NCBI GenBank assembly: GCA_004802705.1
Contig: SGPL01000132.1
Location: 1 to 64,000, forward strand
DNA from: Bondarzewia mesenterica
Taxonomy: Eukaryota; Basidiomycota; Agaricomycetes; Russulales; Bondarzewiaceae
Direction: 5' to 3'
Length of the DNA: 64,000 bases
The notes beneath the pieces were generated by a model. The model was given only the letters and a program-made list of their open reading frames with translations. It ran no database searches and had not been told where the DNA came from. The translations under genes and the position numbers were made by a program. This document shows positions 49,741-62,300 of this stretch, one piece after another; within the stretch, counting starts at the first letter, position 1; every line of letters starts with the position of its first letter.

Positions 49741-50214
49741 ACTATATGATCTCCGATAGGTCAAGCAAGGATTCCCTCACTTCAGATGTATTTATTATGA
49801 ATGTCGACAAAATCTACATCATTTCTCATCTGAAGATGCTAATGCCCTAAAGGCATAAGCTTTACATGAAGGAACTCCCTTCTGCTAGATCATCATCATC
49901 TTTCTTTAATCTGACTCTGTCAAGATGACTAGTCAATGTGAATCTTTTGTGGAACAGTTTGTCTCTCTTTGATTTCATACTATACCATATCTACTTAACA
50001 ATAAAAAAAACATCTGCTGTTTTGAGCATCCTCTGTATATTAGTCCATTGTGTATACATTTTGACCTAGAAAAACCAAAAACTATCCTTAGCAGTTTTAC
50101 CTCTTGTTGTATATTATTCTCCTTGACATCTCCGTAACAGTTTGTTCATCGAGTCACTACTGTCAAATGTATATTATTGTTCTCTATCTCGATTGTGAGC
50201 ATTGAAAAATGCGA

Positions 50215-50330
50215 GAAATTGAGAGAGATAATTATAATTCCTCTAAAAGGGAATCATTACTTGTAGACGATAAAAGGGCCATTTTGACCCCCCTCAGAAT
50301 GGTTGAGCCTAGTCAGACTACAAATCGTCA
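50215..50330 (-). repeat. dispersed repeat, right member of an inverted pair
   Basis: The reverse complement contains ggggggtcaaaatggccctt and cccttttagaggaattataa, matching 45138-45255. In both members the ttgtagtc end faces outward. Confidence 0.6.
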
Positions 50331-51190
50331 TTAAAGTTGCAACTAGGCTCATTACAAAATGGTAAGGAACTGACGACTAATATTGCTTCATTTTCTCTGT
50401 AGCGTTTCTTCACCAGTAAACTGGCAACTATATTTACCAGTAAGTATTAATAAGTGTCGAGCACTTCGAGGAGATCAAGCTTTTAAATTTTCAAGTCCCA
50501 CTTCAAAAAGCTTTCTTGCCTTTAAGTAGTGCATCTATCCCCTGCGTATCCTGCTATGCTTTTCTCTTGAACCTCACTGTGCTTTTCTCTCAAAGTCTGT
50601 CTGATTCAGACATGCACCAGGCAGCCTGAATGTTTCTGCCAATGAGAACACTGAATCCATCATCACATGATTCACTATCACACATCTCAGAATGAAGATG
50701 ATAATGATGCTAATAAGGAATGGCTGCTGATGTCACCTTCATGGCTAGTCATGCTCAAATGCATCATCCTCACTTGTGAACTCCATATACAGATCTATCA
50801 AACAGCTTGCTGACTAAGTGCATGAGGCCATAATTGCCTCTGCAGTTGAGTTTGAATGCACCCTCGATGCACTATATGAGGCACTCATGCCCATGATCAA
50901 AGCTGCTCTGTCCACCCGTCAACTCAATTATGAAGTATGAGGGCCTTGATATGGGCTGACCGAGTGTTGGCAAGGCTAGCATTGGGAGTTAGTTGTTACG
51001 GTGCAGCAGTAGTGGTGCTATCTCTATCACTAGCATAGGAAGCGGCAGTGGTGAGGGCAGTTGGTCAGGCATGCCCACAGCTAGTAAAGCTTCAGGTAAG
51101 TCACAGATTGTGATTATAAGAGGAGGTTGAGATCCTATAGCACCTCTCGCAGTCAATGCTGGCTTTAACATATGGTGCCAGTTCAAAACA
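50331..51190. other. degraded sequence upstream of the kinase fragment
   Basis: No recognised gene, although part of it may be the N-terminal lobe of the kinase that follows, too decayed to read. Confidence 0.3.
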
Positions 51191-51197
51191 CCCAAAC

Positions 51198-51715
51198 ATC
51201 CTCGTGTACATCAACAGCTGGGAGCAAGATGAAGCATTATTTATTCAAACAGAGCTCTGTGAGCTAAGCAATTTTATGCATTTCCTATGAGAGTATGACA
51301 AGGCCTTTTCCAAATTAGAGGAGGTGCATGTGTGGAAGATCCTCACAGATTTGAGCAATGTGCATACTATTTCATTCATAGTCTTGTTTTACTTTTCATC
51401 ATGGCTGCTGTTTACTTGCGTTCACCTACTCACAGGGCCTTTATGTGATTCATAATGCCAGTGTCATTCACCTCGATTGAAGCTTGCCAATATCTTCATT
51501 ACCAGTGAAGGCTATTTCAAGATTGAAAATTTTAGTATGGCCTCACTCTGGCCTCACCCGAGTCTTACTGTTACCCCTATAGGTGCAAAAACACGTTCGC
51601 AGATGGTCTACATGATTAGCTTTGAGCGAGAGGGTGATAAGGTGTACCTTGCCCCTGAGGTCCTTCAAGGATGATATGGCAAGGTAGTAGATATGTTCAG
51701 GTGAGCTTATATGTT
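51198..51715 (+). pseudogene. Wee1-like protein kinase fragment
   Basis: Part of the catalytic domain of a Wee1/Swe1-type kinase, which phosphorylates Cdk1 to delay mitosis. It reads HPNILVYINSWEQDEALFIQ and TELCELSNFMHFL (51207-51290), a stop, KLEEVHVWKILTDLSN, an intron (gtgcat...cacag, 51360-51437), GLYVIHNASVIHLD, then KLANIFITSEGYFKIENFSM, ASLWPHP, FEREGDKVYLAPEVLQG, a stop and YGKVVDMF. Wee1 features are the HLD-x-K catalytic loop and the KVYLAPEVLQG activation end. It is non-functional: stops at about 51288 and 51673, one base lost at the catalytic loop (about 51479), and the Mg-binding GDFG changed to ENFS. The retained intron shows a DNA-level copy. Confidence 0.75.
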
Positions 51716-51845
51716 GTCTATAGTATTCACGATTCCAAATGTCTGAATAAAAACAGATCCCCAAATGGCTGCACTGCTATACATCCCCCTGAGCTGCACA
51801 TCAATGGCACTCTTTTGGCACTAGTTTTAGAGCTCACTTGCTACG

Positions 51846-52015
51846 GTGTACACTGGCATTGGGAATGCCTTCATAAAAATATCATTAATAGAGGATATGC
51901 TCATGCAGCAGGGTGTCATTAGTTATTTTGGTGCCACATCTGCGAACACAGTGCACTTCAGCATGTATGAGGCATTAAAGGACTTGATGGGCGAGAACGA
52001 AGGGTATATAAATCA
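51846..52015 (+). pseudogene. mitoferrin (MRS3/4-type carrier) fragment
   Basis: A short piece of a mitochondrial carrier. VYTGIGNAFIKISLIEDML precedes QGVISYFGATSANTVHFSMY and EALKDLMGENEG. Order and spacing match fungal mitoferrin, the inner-membrane iron importer, around its third transmembrane helix. Conserved Gly and Pro residues of the GAGPAHA-like stretch are replaced. Frame changes occur on both sides, and nothing else of the carrier is visible. It lies 130 bases from the kinase fragment. Confidence 0.6.
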
Positions 52016-53120
52016 GTGGTCTTATAATCTTATGTGCTTCAGGATAGAATTAATCATATTGTACACATTTTCAGAAAAATCATATCAGAATTCTGACACT
52101 TTAAAGAGAATGCAGCCATGCACAACATGATGATTAAGCATGTAAATAGCTAGTTATGCAGTCATTGCCTCGCATCTCATCACTTGACTACCATCTACAT
52201 TGCACTCAACATGCTCACACTCATTTTCTCTCTCACAACTATAACAAATCATGCACCATCTGTTGTAGAGAGGCTGACTTCAGCTATAGTGAGTGTTCGT
52301 CTCTATTACTCTGAAATTCTGTCTTTTCTGCTGTAAACTTTATAGGTGCATGGCCTCCTCATGGCTTTTTCATACTGTAGAGATTGCTGATAGGTCTTAA
52401 ACAGCATGATGAATGTTTTGATATGTCTGTTATCACTATTTCTTATGTGTAGAGTTTTGATGCAAGTCACAACAGAAATTCCAGTTTTGACATCATATTC
52501 ATGCTCAATCCTGCAGCACACTTTCATGGTCTTTTTAGTAAGTCTATTATATTTGTGTATCAAGTTTTAGATCATTAACAGATTATGTGTTTAAATATTT
52601 TTATTTATATACTACTTTACATTTATTTATTCTTTTTTTTCTTTATTACACTAGAAAGCATATGAATATTGGCAAAAGCCACATAAATATCAGTAAAAGC
52701 TATATCAATCGATCCAAAGGGACATCATGTTGCAATTATCATCACAAAAAACATATAAATTTTTTGTTAAAAGACTACACAAAAATATTGCCAAAAGGCT
52801 TATAAAAATATGATTTATATGATGTTAATCATGATTTGCATGATAAAAATATGCACTAATTATTATGTATATGCAAATTTGAAACATTTTAACGAAAGTG
52901 ATATATCTTTAACTTTTATGAATACAGCATCTCTTACAACTTCACATATGAAAGTTTTATGTACAAGGTTATATATTGAGCGTATACAAAGTAAGAAATA
53001 TATATATCATAGATTACTTGCTCATACATTCACACATATTACACTATGTTTATTACTCTCATTATTTGGTTATAAATTAATCGATACTATATAAAATGAG
53101 AAAAAAAATAAAAAAATAAC
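52016..53120. other. AT-rich spacer, no gene
   Basis: Strongly AT-rich, with repeated aaaaacatataaat-like phrases similar to 34975-35290. No gene was recognised. It may be the 5' end of the Helitron-like element that follows. Confidence 0.3.
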
Positions 53121-53129
53121 ATTAATCCA

Positions 53130-56095
53130 AACACATGTATTCAAGTTAGAGGAGCCATTTCAGGAAAAAAAAGGACAAAAATATAGTTAGTTATACAAAG
53201 AATTAGAACTGTATATTGAAGAGATAAATAAATATAGTTGTTATAAACAAAATGAAAAGTTCAAGTTTTTTAAATATTATTCTTCATTGCTAGCTATAGA
53301 ATTCAACTCAAAATCAACATTTATAGTTGCCAATGTTCCACTAATAAATTTAGTTGAGTGATTAATTAGAAAACAACTATTTGTCATTACAAATGAATAT
53401 GAAATGTATTCTAATGCTAGATCATCAATATCAAGTTTGAAAGATATAGTTAAGGTACTTAATTGTACACAATATATGACCATATTTATCATAGCTGATC
53501 AATCTATAAAATTAAATTCAAAGGAAAAGAATTCCATAATTTAACTTAGCAGATCTTCATTTTCACCAAATCTACTAAATGAAGCTCTTATTACCACCAT
53601 AATTAATGAATTTTGTAATGCAACTACACTTGAATCACTTGAAGAATCAGCATGTGCTGTATGTGCATCTTTAGTCATTAATACAAGCTTGCATTCTTTA
53701 TCACAATGTAACTTAGATTTATCAATATTATCTCAATCTAATGAAAGAATCACACGATGTGAGTGATTTACTTATGAAGATTTTATACAGGAATTAGATG
53801 GGCCTATTTTACTTTCAAATTGTGATTCAATCTACAATTCTTGTTTATGTAAACTTAAAGCAGATAAATTACCACATGAATCTTTAGCAAATGGAAACTG
53901 AATAGGAGAAATTCTATTACAACTCAAAGGATCAACATGGGTTGAAAAAATGCTTATTTCACGAGTGTGTCATAATTAATATATAATTGGATTTCTTTTA
54001 GTATGCATAAAATTAAATCTAATGCAATATTTTTTTTTAACACCCATACCTAAAGTGTATGCAAAATTACCTCTTAATAGAGAGGAGTTGAATGAAGTGC
54101 TTGCATATATTTATACTGGCCTAATAAGACTTACATAATTAGATCACAGGTGAACACCTTTTTTAGTCCAAAGAAATAAAATTGCTGCTGCACTTGAATA
54201 GTTGAAATTAAATCATGAAGATTACAATAATTTAGAAATATCACAAGAGAATTTGGATTCATACAAAGATAATGAACCTGCAGTAGCATGTTTATATTAT
54301 TCAAATCAAGGAAATAATAAAGAACTAAAATCTACAGCAAAATATGATGCTGATGAAGAAAAAGGTGTGAATGATGATGAATGTCCTTTTATTGTACATA
54401 AATTGATAGGTGATAAAATAGCAAATTCATCAACAAAAGTTTTGAAAACATTAGCATTGCAACATTTGACTCAAGGTGGCAAGGTTTTAGGCATAAGTCA
54501 TGCTAAAATACCTGAATCAATTTATCATAATCCACAACTATACCCTCAAATCTTTTCTTGGCTATTTTTTTATAGTTTAGGTGGTTTAGAAAATTCTAAC
54601 ATGACATTAAATATCTTAGAAAGTGCTCAAAAGAAATGGCTACTTATGTATCATGATAAATGATTTCAACTTGAGCCTTTATTTCCTTTGACAGTATTTA
54701 ATCATGAACAAATTAAAGATTCTACAACTGGTAAGTATCTTCTTCTAAATAAAAAGGTATTTTCTAATATTGTAAATAGGCTAATGAATATGAATCAAGG
54801 GACACTAACAAATTTGATAGATAGGTTAAAAGTAGGTGAAAAAAGTGAAGCCTTTAAATTAAGAAGAAAAGGATTGCTTTCAAATTCTCAATGACATTGA
54901 TCATATAGCTGGACATGTTGATGGATCACAAATACAAAAGAAATATATGTACAATAAAATATGAGCTTTGACAGCTTGTCTTGGTGCTCCTTCATGGTTT
55001 ATTACTTTTACACCAGCTGATAATAAACACCCTATCTCATTATATTATGTAGATATAGGGGATATCTTTAAACTAAATTTAAAAATCTCAGATGATAATC
55101 GCCACAAGTTGATTATAAATAATCTAGTTGCTGAAGTGCGATACTTTAAACTAATTATTGATGCATTTATAACACATATCTTAGGAGTGAATATAAAGCA
55201 TTCAGGCATGTATGGTGATACATCAGGTTATTATGGCACTATTGAGCAGCAAGGAAGATTGACTTTACATTTGCACATGCTTTTATAGATAAAAAACTCA
55301 CTTACTCCACAAGAAATTAGAGATTACTTGTTGCAATCAGATTTAGATTTTCAAAAGAGAATGATTGAATATCTTGAAGGTGTACATCAAGGTGATTTTT
55401 TGACAGGAACAATAGAGAATGTGAAAGAAAAATTTGCAATAAAATAAAATAAAAATCCAGATTGATTAAAAGCAACAGAACATCTTCCACAAGCTGTATC
55501 ATTGAAATGTGATGATTCTAATTGTGGTAATTGTGAATCTTATAAAAGAAATGCAATATGGTGGTCTAAATACAAAGAAGATGTTGATGAAATTTTATTT
55601 CAATTAAATATTCATGATTGCAATAAAAGCCCTAGTTATATTATAGGAGTTTGCAAAGCAAGATTTCTTCGTGAAATTCATTCATGTTCAATCATTGATA
55701 TGGACACAGGATATATTCAAATGAAGAAAGGTGAAGCTTGGCTAAATACTTTTACTCTTTGGTTGACTTATTTATTACGATGCAACACTGATGTCACAAG
55801 CTTGTTATCTGATCAGTAATTAAGGCTGTGATTGCATATATAGCTAATTATATTGTCAAAACACCTTTTAAAACACATGTTATCTTTGAAACAATTAAAA
55901 TAATTTTTGAAAGGAATACAGAATTGATTAATAGAACTTTAAAGTAAAAAAAAAAACATAAAAATTACTGATTCAATTAGTCAATGCCTTGTCTATAAAA
56001 GCAGAAACTGGAGGACCAATAGCATTATTATATTTATTAAGACATCTTGATCATTACACAAACTTTAAATTTCAACTATTTTATTAGAGAAACTT
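53130..56095 (+). mobile_element. Helitron replicase remnant (Helitron_like_N, DUF6570-like)
   Basis: The N-terminal half of the Rep/helicase protein of a rolling-circle transposon. Landmarks are ACAVCASLVI (about 53650), LPHESLANGN-stop-IGEILLQ (about 53870-53930), IPKVYAKLPLNREELNEVLA with AYIYTG (about 54046-54115), KVLGISHAKIPESIYHNPQL, LFFYSLGGLENSN (about 54565), ALTACLGAPSWFITFTPADN with KHPISLYY (54965-55050), and YYGTIEQQGRLTLHLHMLL (about 55230-55287), the His-x-His element of the replicase. GVCKARFLREIHSCSIIDMD and TYLLRCNTDVTSLLSDQ (55500-55820) follow. Many Trp and Arg codons are now TGA or TAG. The helicase half is absent, cut off where the LTR at 56119 begins. Confidence 0.8.
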
Positions 56096-56118
56096 TATGA
56101 AAAAAGTAGAGCAAGATT

Positions 56119-56479
56119 TGTCATGAACGGTATTTAGATACATTTTGTTTCTCACTTGAATACTTTGGACGCACTCATCTTTCACTTCCAACGAGGCAGC
56201 TTAATCATCTGCGATCCCTTACCTACTCAGATTTATCTTTACACCCATGCCCTTATACTATTATATCATCCTAGTTTATGCACTACAGCACACCCTATCT
56301 ATACTTCCACAGTAGCACTTCTCTTCCCTAGCTTGATATAAACTAATCTTTGCTCTTGTAACAAACTTGAACTTGTGCGCAATAGGATATAGGGTGTCAG
56401 CCTCTACTTTTGATGTCACCTTCAACTCGACTTAGCCTGCAGCTAGTGTCTAATAGAATCCTCCACCTAGAACCCCCAG
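56119..56479 (+). repeat. LTR, diverged solo or tandem copy
   Basis: Begins TGTCATGAAC like the LTR at 56480 (TGTCATGAAT) and shares its landmarks: ttggacgcactcat, gaggcagcttaa, cacccatgcccttat, aataggatatagggt and a tail with cgacttagcctgcagctagt. It abuts the next LTR with no sequence between, and lies at the truncated end of the Helitron remnant. Confidence 0.7.
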
Positions 56480-56830
56480 TGTCATGAATGATAGTATTAT
56501 GTAACTTTTTCTTTTTCTTTTATGGACGCATCACATTATCCTTCCTAATGAGGCAGTCTGGCTAACTGCGACTACTTTACCTCTACTAGCTCTTTCACTC
56601 CCACGCCCTATACAATTATGTAAGCTGGTCCGTGTGCCGCAGTAGGGCTATATATATATTGCAACTAGACTTGTGCTTACTCAGCTTGATCTCTTTCGTC
56701 TGTCTTTGTAACTCGATAGAACTACTGCAATAGGATATAGGGTTAGAGTCCCTACCTTTGCTACTTCTTATCCTGCTCGACTTAGCCAGCAGCTAGTATC
56801 TTAAAATCCTCTTAAAGCCCTAATAAGGCA
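56480..56830 (+). repeat. 5' LTR of the Gypsy element
   Basis: Starts TGTCATGAATGATAGTATTA, repeated at 63801 as the start of the 3' LTR. Contains a TATA-like gctatatatatattgc (about 56647) and ends near 56830, with the exact end unclear. The two LTRs differ by scattered C/T changes, so the insertion is not recent. Confidence 0.8.
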
Positions 56831-57389
56831 TGATTAGGCTTAGCACATAGGCAAAGCCACAGAAACCCGACTGACTTGACAACTAGATCAAGCTTTCCCA
56901 AATGAACTGAAACTCAAACAGCAGGTTATTGATCTGTCCCACTGCACTTGAGGGTCTAATAAACCCAAGCAGTAGAAAGTCCAAGGTAGCTAATCTTTGG
57001 AGAAGCACCAAGGAGCACTGGAGTGATGGCAAATAGTAACATCATCAGTGTAGACAGTGCAAGCACCTGTAGTTCACCATAACTTCCAAGAGTGCACTAC
57101 CAGACAGAGTTAATATCCCTTCAGGAGGAAGATACAGCTCATCCTTAAGAAGCTATCTCTCTTGAATAAACCCTGACACCCACAAAGATGAAGAAAAATT
57201 TATCTTCCCCATCTACTATGATACTCAACAATGTTCCTGGATATTCAAGAAAACAAGAGACCCACTATCAGTAGAAATCCAAGGAGGAACCCCCATATTC
57301 TCAGCAGCACTTCACGCAGAAAACCAAGAGAATATACCACTAGGATCCTCTAGACCCAGCAGCCCACCAATACTTGCCCCACAAAGGAG

Positions 57390-58510
57390 TATCTACTAAG
57401 AACTCCAAAACAATTTAATGAATGTAGACCCTGCCCCACCGCCTAAACTAAGTGAAGGTCTACCTGCACCACCACTGCCTCCACCCAGTCAAATAAACCC
57501 TTCACTGAATCATCCACAACCCTAGACACCAAACCCACTCCCACCTAACCCACCACTGCTGCCACCTCTATCTCTATCACACAGCATGTCCACTGCACTA
57601 TTATCCAATAAGTCAGGTCCTAAAGTAAAAATGCCGACTCCATTTGATGGCAGAAGGGAGAACTCGAGGCTGTTCCTCTTAGAGTGCAAAATATACTTCA
57701 GGGCAAAGCCCAAAGAATTCCAGGATGATGTTGGGGCATTAGATGAACAGCATAAAGTTCTCTTTATACTCTCATATCTCGAAGTCAGGATGGCAGAAAT
57801 GTGGAAACACCTCTAGATTGAAGAATATGAAAGGGTCAATAATTATGGGCTATGGAAAACATTCGAGGATGCCTTCATAGTCTAGTTCAGTAATGCCAAC
57901 ATTGCGGCAAATGCTAGGACAAAGCTGGACTAGATCAGGCAGGAGAAGCAGATGGTGGATGATTTCATCGCAAACTTCAGAAACATTGCCTTGGAGTCAG
58001 AAATCAAAGAGGATGTGGCATTGATTGAGTACTTCATGAAAACACTCAACCAATCGATTATTAAAAAGTGTACAGGATGGACCCCTTGCTTATGTTAATA
58101 GCAGACTGGTATAAACACGCCACTTGAGTAGATAGCCAATGGCGTAAGCTGCAGTCCGTCTTAAGCAGGCTAAGCATAGGTCCCAAATCAGACTCGAGAC
58201 CCAAGGCCCAAAAAGCCCATAACCCTGATGCCATGGACGTTAACAGAGGGAAAGGAAAGGAATGCATTTGCACCACTAACACCCTTTTGAATGAAGATAA
58301 AGAATGGTACATGAGGGAAGGATGCTGCTTTAGATGCAGTAAGACTGAACACTGCTCTAGAGAGTGCCCATAGAAGAACACCTGTGCGAGAGCTACAACA
58401 GAAGGAAAAGGGAGCAACGAGAAGAAGTTAACTATAGATGAATTATGAAAGGTCATCAGAAAGCTCTCAGCAGAGGAACGAGAGGCCCTAGCAGCCTCTA
58501 GTGATGAGGA
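57390..58510 (+). pseudogene. gag of the Gypsy element
   Basis: The nucleocapsid/capsid part. A Pro-rich leader precedes LLSNKSGPKVKMPTPFDGRR and ENSRLFLLECKIYFRAKP (57592-57710), the usual start of the retrotransposon gag core. Next are FEDAFIV-stop-FSNANIAAN and a helical region (MVDDFIANFRNIALESEIKE). The nucleic-acid-binding knuckle is CFRCSKTEHCSREC at about 58326-58367 (Cys-x2-Cys-x4-His-x4-Cys intact). In-frame TAGs at about 57814, 57883 and 57931 replace Gln. Confidence 0.75.
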
Positions 58511-58529
58511 GGGGAAGGAGGAGGATTTT

Positions 58530-61500
58530 TGATGAGTCTAGAGTTTACAACGTGGCTTTGGATGAAGGGCTGTTATGATGACTTCATATTTGTAAAATCT
58601 ATAAAAGGCGAACAATTAGAAATTGTTATTTGGATCTCTCAAAATGGCCAAAGCGTCAAAACAAAAACAATGATAGATAGTGGGGTGACAGGAAGGTTCA
58701 TTCACTGGAAAGCCATTGAAAAACATGGCTTGCAAACCACCAAGTTGTGTTGAGAAATTAAGATTCACAATGTTGACAATACAGAAAACATCTTGGGGCG
58801 AATCAAGGAATTCGTAACTCTCAAAATGCAAATTGAAAAACATGTCAAAACTATCAAGCTGTATGTGTCCGATATTGGGGATGATGAAATCATTCTTAGT
58901 CTGCCCTGGTTGTGCACCCATAACCCCACCATTGACTAGCAAAATGAAAAGGTTCATTTTCAAAACTGCCCATGGTGGTGTTAGAAGAAGAAGTGCAATT
59001 GGGAATACAAGCAAGTTTTTTGAAAAAATTCTCAGTCAGTGCGATAGACAGGAGAAGATAAAAGCAGTGTTCATCTCACAGAAGCTAGCAGAAGAAGCAG
59101 AGAAGAACAAAATAAAGAAATCAATCGAATAATCTATCCCTGCTCACTACTTAGCATACCAATGAGTGTACAAGGAAGAGGCATCTCAATGATTCCCACC
59201 CCCTCATATATGGGACCACAAAATTAAGTTGAAACTTGACGCACCTGATGGAATTTCCACAAAAATAATTCCCCTCTCAAGGGATGAACAAGGGGAACTT
59301 GATAGGTTCCTAGAGGAACATTTGCGAAGAGGAATGATGAGGACATCCAAGTCTCCCTATGCCTCACCATTCTTCTTTGTCAAAAAGAAGGATGGAAAGC
59401 TCTGGCCAGTACAGGACTACCAAAAGCTAAATGAGCACATCATTAAGAATCGGTACCCTCTTCAATTGAGCTCAGACATTATAAAGAGTCTAAAGGACAA
59501 ACACATCTTCACTAAGATGGATGTCTGCTGGGGATACAATAATATCCGCATCAAAGAAGGCGACTAAGAAAAGGCAGCCTTTCTCACTAATCGGGGCCTA
59601 TTCAAACCAATGGTCATGTTCATTGGTTTAACCAACTCACTGGCAACTTTTCAAACAATGATGAACGAGCTATTCAAGGACCTCATTGCAATGGGTGAAG
59701 TGATCATCTACATGGATAACATCCTCGTAGCAACAGTCTACATGGAAAGACACTGTGAACTTATAAATGAAGTACTCTGTCGACTTGCAGAAAATGACCT
59801 GTTTATCAAACTAGAGAAATGTACATTTGAGGTTGACACCGTGGGTTACTTAGGCTTCATCATCTCCCATGATAAGCTAGAGATAGACCCAGTTAAGGTT
59901 GAGGGGCCATCTAACTGGCCCGCACTACAAAGGGTCAAGGATGTACGCTTATTCTTAGGCTTTGGGAACTTCTACCGCTGATTCATAAAGGGATATGCTC
60001 AGTTGGCGCAACCCCTGCATGACCTCACAAAAAAGGACATCAAATGGCATTGGAATGAACTACAGCAGATAGCCTTTGATGCACTAAAGAAGGCCTTCAC
60101 ATCCACACTAGTGCTGGTTCAACCAGACATCACAAAACCATTCAGGGTTGACACTGATGCATCGCTCATAGTGATGGGGGGGAATTTTATTGCAGAAGGG
60201 CAAGGATGGACAGTGGCACCCATGTGCTTACCTTTCAAAAGGATTCTCCCCTGCTGAGCAAAACTACGATGTATACGACTGAGAACTACTAGTGATCATT
60301 TGGGCCTTTGAAGCATGGTGATACTTTCTGGAAGGGTCAGAATACACCATCGAGGTCCACTCCAATCATAAAAACTTGACATTTTACAAAGATGCCGGGA
60401 AGCTGAATTAGAGACAAGCGCGATGAGCACTGTTTCTGACCCACTTTAACTTCGAGATACACCATATAAAGAGAACAAAGTGTGTGCCAGATGGTCTGTC
60501 TCATCGACTGAACTTTAACAATGAAAAGAATGACAATAAGGAACGAATCCTTCTCAGCTAGACCCTATTTACTAAAATGCTCACAATTAAAGATGATGCG
60601 ATAGAAGAACCCCTGAAGGACCACATTCATAGTTCAAAAGATATGGATGATGAAATTGTCTTAGCCTTGGAGCTTATAAAGAAAGCAGGGCCAAGGTTAA
60701 TGATGAGAGGGATGGAAGAATGGAATGTAGAAGATGGCTTAATCCTATTCTGAGGACGTATCTATGTCCCCAAAGACCAAGAACTTTGATGAGAAATTGT
60801 ACAGCAATATCATGATCCACCCGCCATGGGACACTCAGGTGAATGAAAAACAGTAGAACATATGTAGCGGGAATTCTGGTGGCCAGGAATGACAGTGTTC
60901 ATAAAAGAATACATCAAAGGTTGTTCTACGTACCAAGCATCAAAGAATCAACCAAACTGACCCAGAATTCTCCTTATTCCCATTGAAGCTGATGTACACG
61001 CCCTCCCTTTCTAAGTAGTCTCTATGGACTTCATCACGGATCTTTCATAGTCAAACGGATTTGACTCGATAGCTGTCTTTATAAATCACAATATATTAAA
61101 AGGAGTAGTCTTCATGCCTTGCCACAAGACAATAACAGTGGAAGGGATGGCAGATCTCTACCACAACCATATCTAGAGCCTACTCAGAAGGGTGATATCA
61201 GATCGGGGCTCACAGTATGCCTTAAAGGTTATGAGGGAACTCTGCATGAAACTTAGGATAAAACAGGCTATGTCTATGGCCTACCATCCACAATCAGATG
61301 AATAAACTGAATGGACGAATCAATCACTGGAGCAATTTTTGCGCATCTTCTGCAATTTTCAAAGTGATGATTGGGCAGAATTACTACCATTCGCCGAGTT
61401 CGCCCACAACTCGACTGCCCATTCATCAACAAAAAAACCTCCATTCGAGCTGATCATGGGATATACACCATGGGCATTACTAGAAGTACTGGAAGATGCT

Positions 61501-62103
61501 ACGATCCCATCGGTTTCTCAGAGGCTGAAGCAACTAGAAAGAATCCGAAGGGACACTATCGCATCTCACAACCTGGCGGCACAAGTTATGGCATAAAAGG
61601 GACCAAAAAGGGGCTGAGAATACACAAAGGGGGATAAAGTGTGGCTAGAAGCAAAGAACCTCACCACTACACACCCCTCAGCAAAACTGGCCCCTCGCCG
61701 ATATGGCCCTTTCGAGATAACAGATGTGCCATCTCAGGTGAATGTTCGACTGAAACTCTCGAATGCATGGAAGATACATCCGGTGTTTCACTTATCTCTG
61801 ATCACACCATTTGTTGAGACTCAAGCGCATAGACCCAACTTTGAAAGACTAGACCCACCAGACCTTATAGATAATGAAGAAGCATATGAGGTCGAAAAGC
61901 TATCGGACATCAGAATGTTCTGTGGGAACCTACAGTATTTAGTTCGATGGAAGGGCTATTCACCCGTGAATGATGAATGGATATTCCAAGAGGACCTCGA
62001 AGAAGACATAAAAGATGCACATACCATCTTCGAAGACTTCCATAAAAAACACCCACACGCGATAAGCCCCACATTACCTCTGGCCTTATCGTCTAATCGC
62101 TGA
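58530..62103 (+). pseudogene. pol: protease, RT, RNase H, integrase, chromodomain
   Basis: Protease: MIDSGVTGRFIHWKAIEKHG with the DSG catalytic triplet (about 58669-58728). [62 protein letters not shown] and the active site YMDN at 59709-59720 where YMDD is expected. Then VGYLGFIISHDKLEIDPVKV and the RNase H region from 60003 (PFRVDTDASL), with a frame break near 60190. Integrase: PPAMGHSGE and FWWPGM (zinc-binding region, one Cys of the HHCC pair now Tyr in GCSTYQA), MDFITDL and [29 protein letters not shown] with the catalytic Glu in TEWTNQSLEQ. The chromodomain (YEVEKLSDIRMFCGNLQYLV then RWKGYSPVNDEW) spans about 61885-62010. The stop is at 62101-62103. More than fifteen internal stops make it inactive. 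Confidence 0.85.
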
Positions 62104-62300
62104 GGACGATGAAGATTATAAAGAGGGGAGCAAATTCTCCCTTTGTCCCCAGTTCCTCACAGTTCTATGATTACCCTCCTTCTACACTTAGCAATCTTTC
62201 AACTGGTACTTGCCATATCAACTTTGACTTTCCTGATATGTCGTCCCCCATCAACACTCAGACCCCCCCTTCACCCTCACCCACTCCCAGCCTATAAGCA

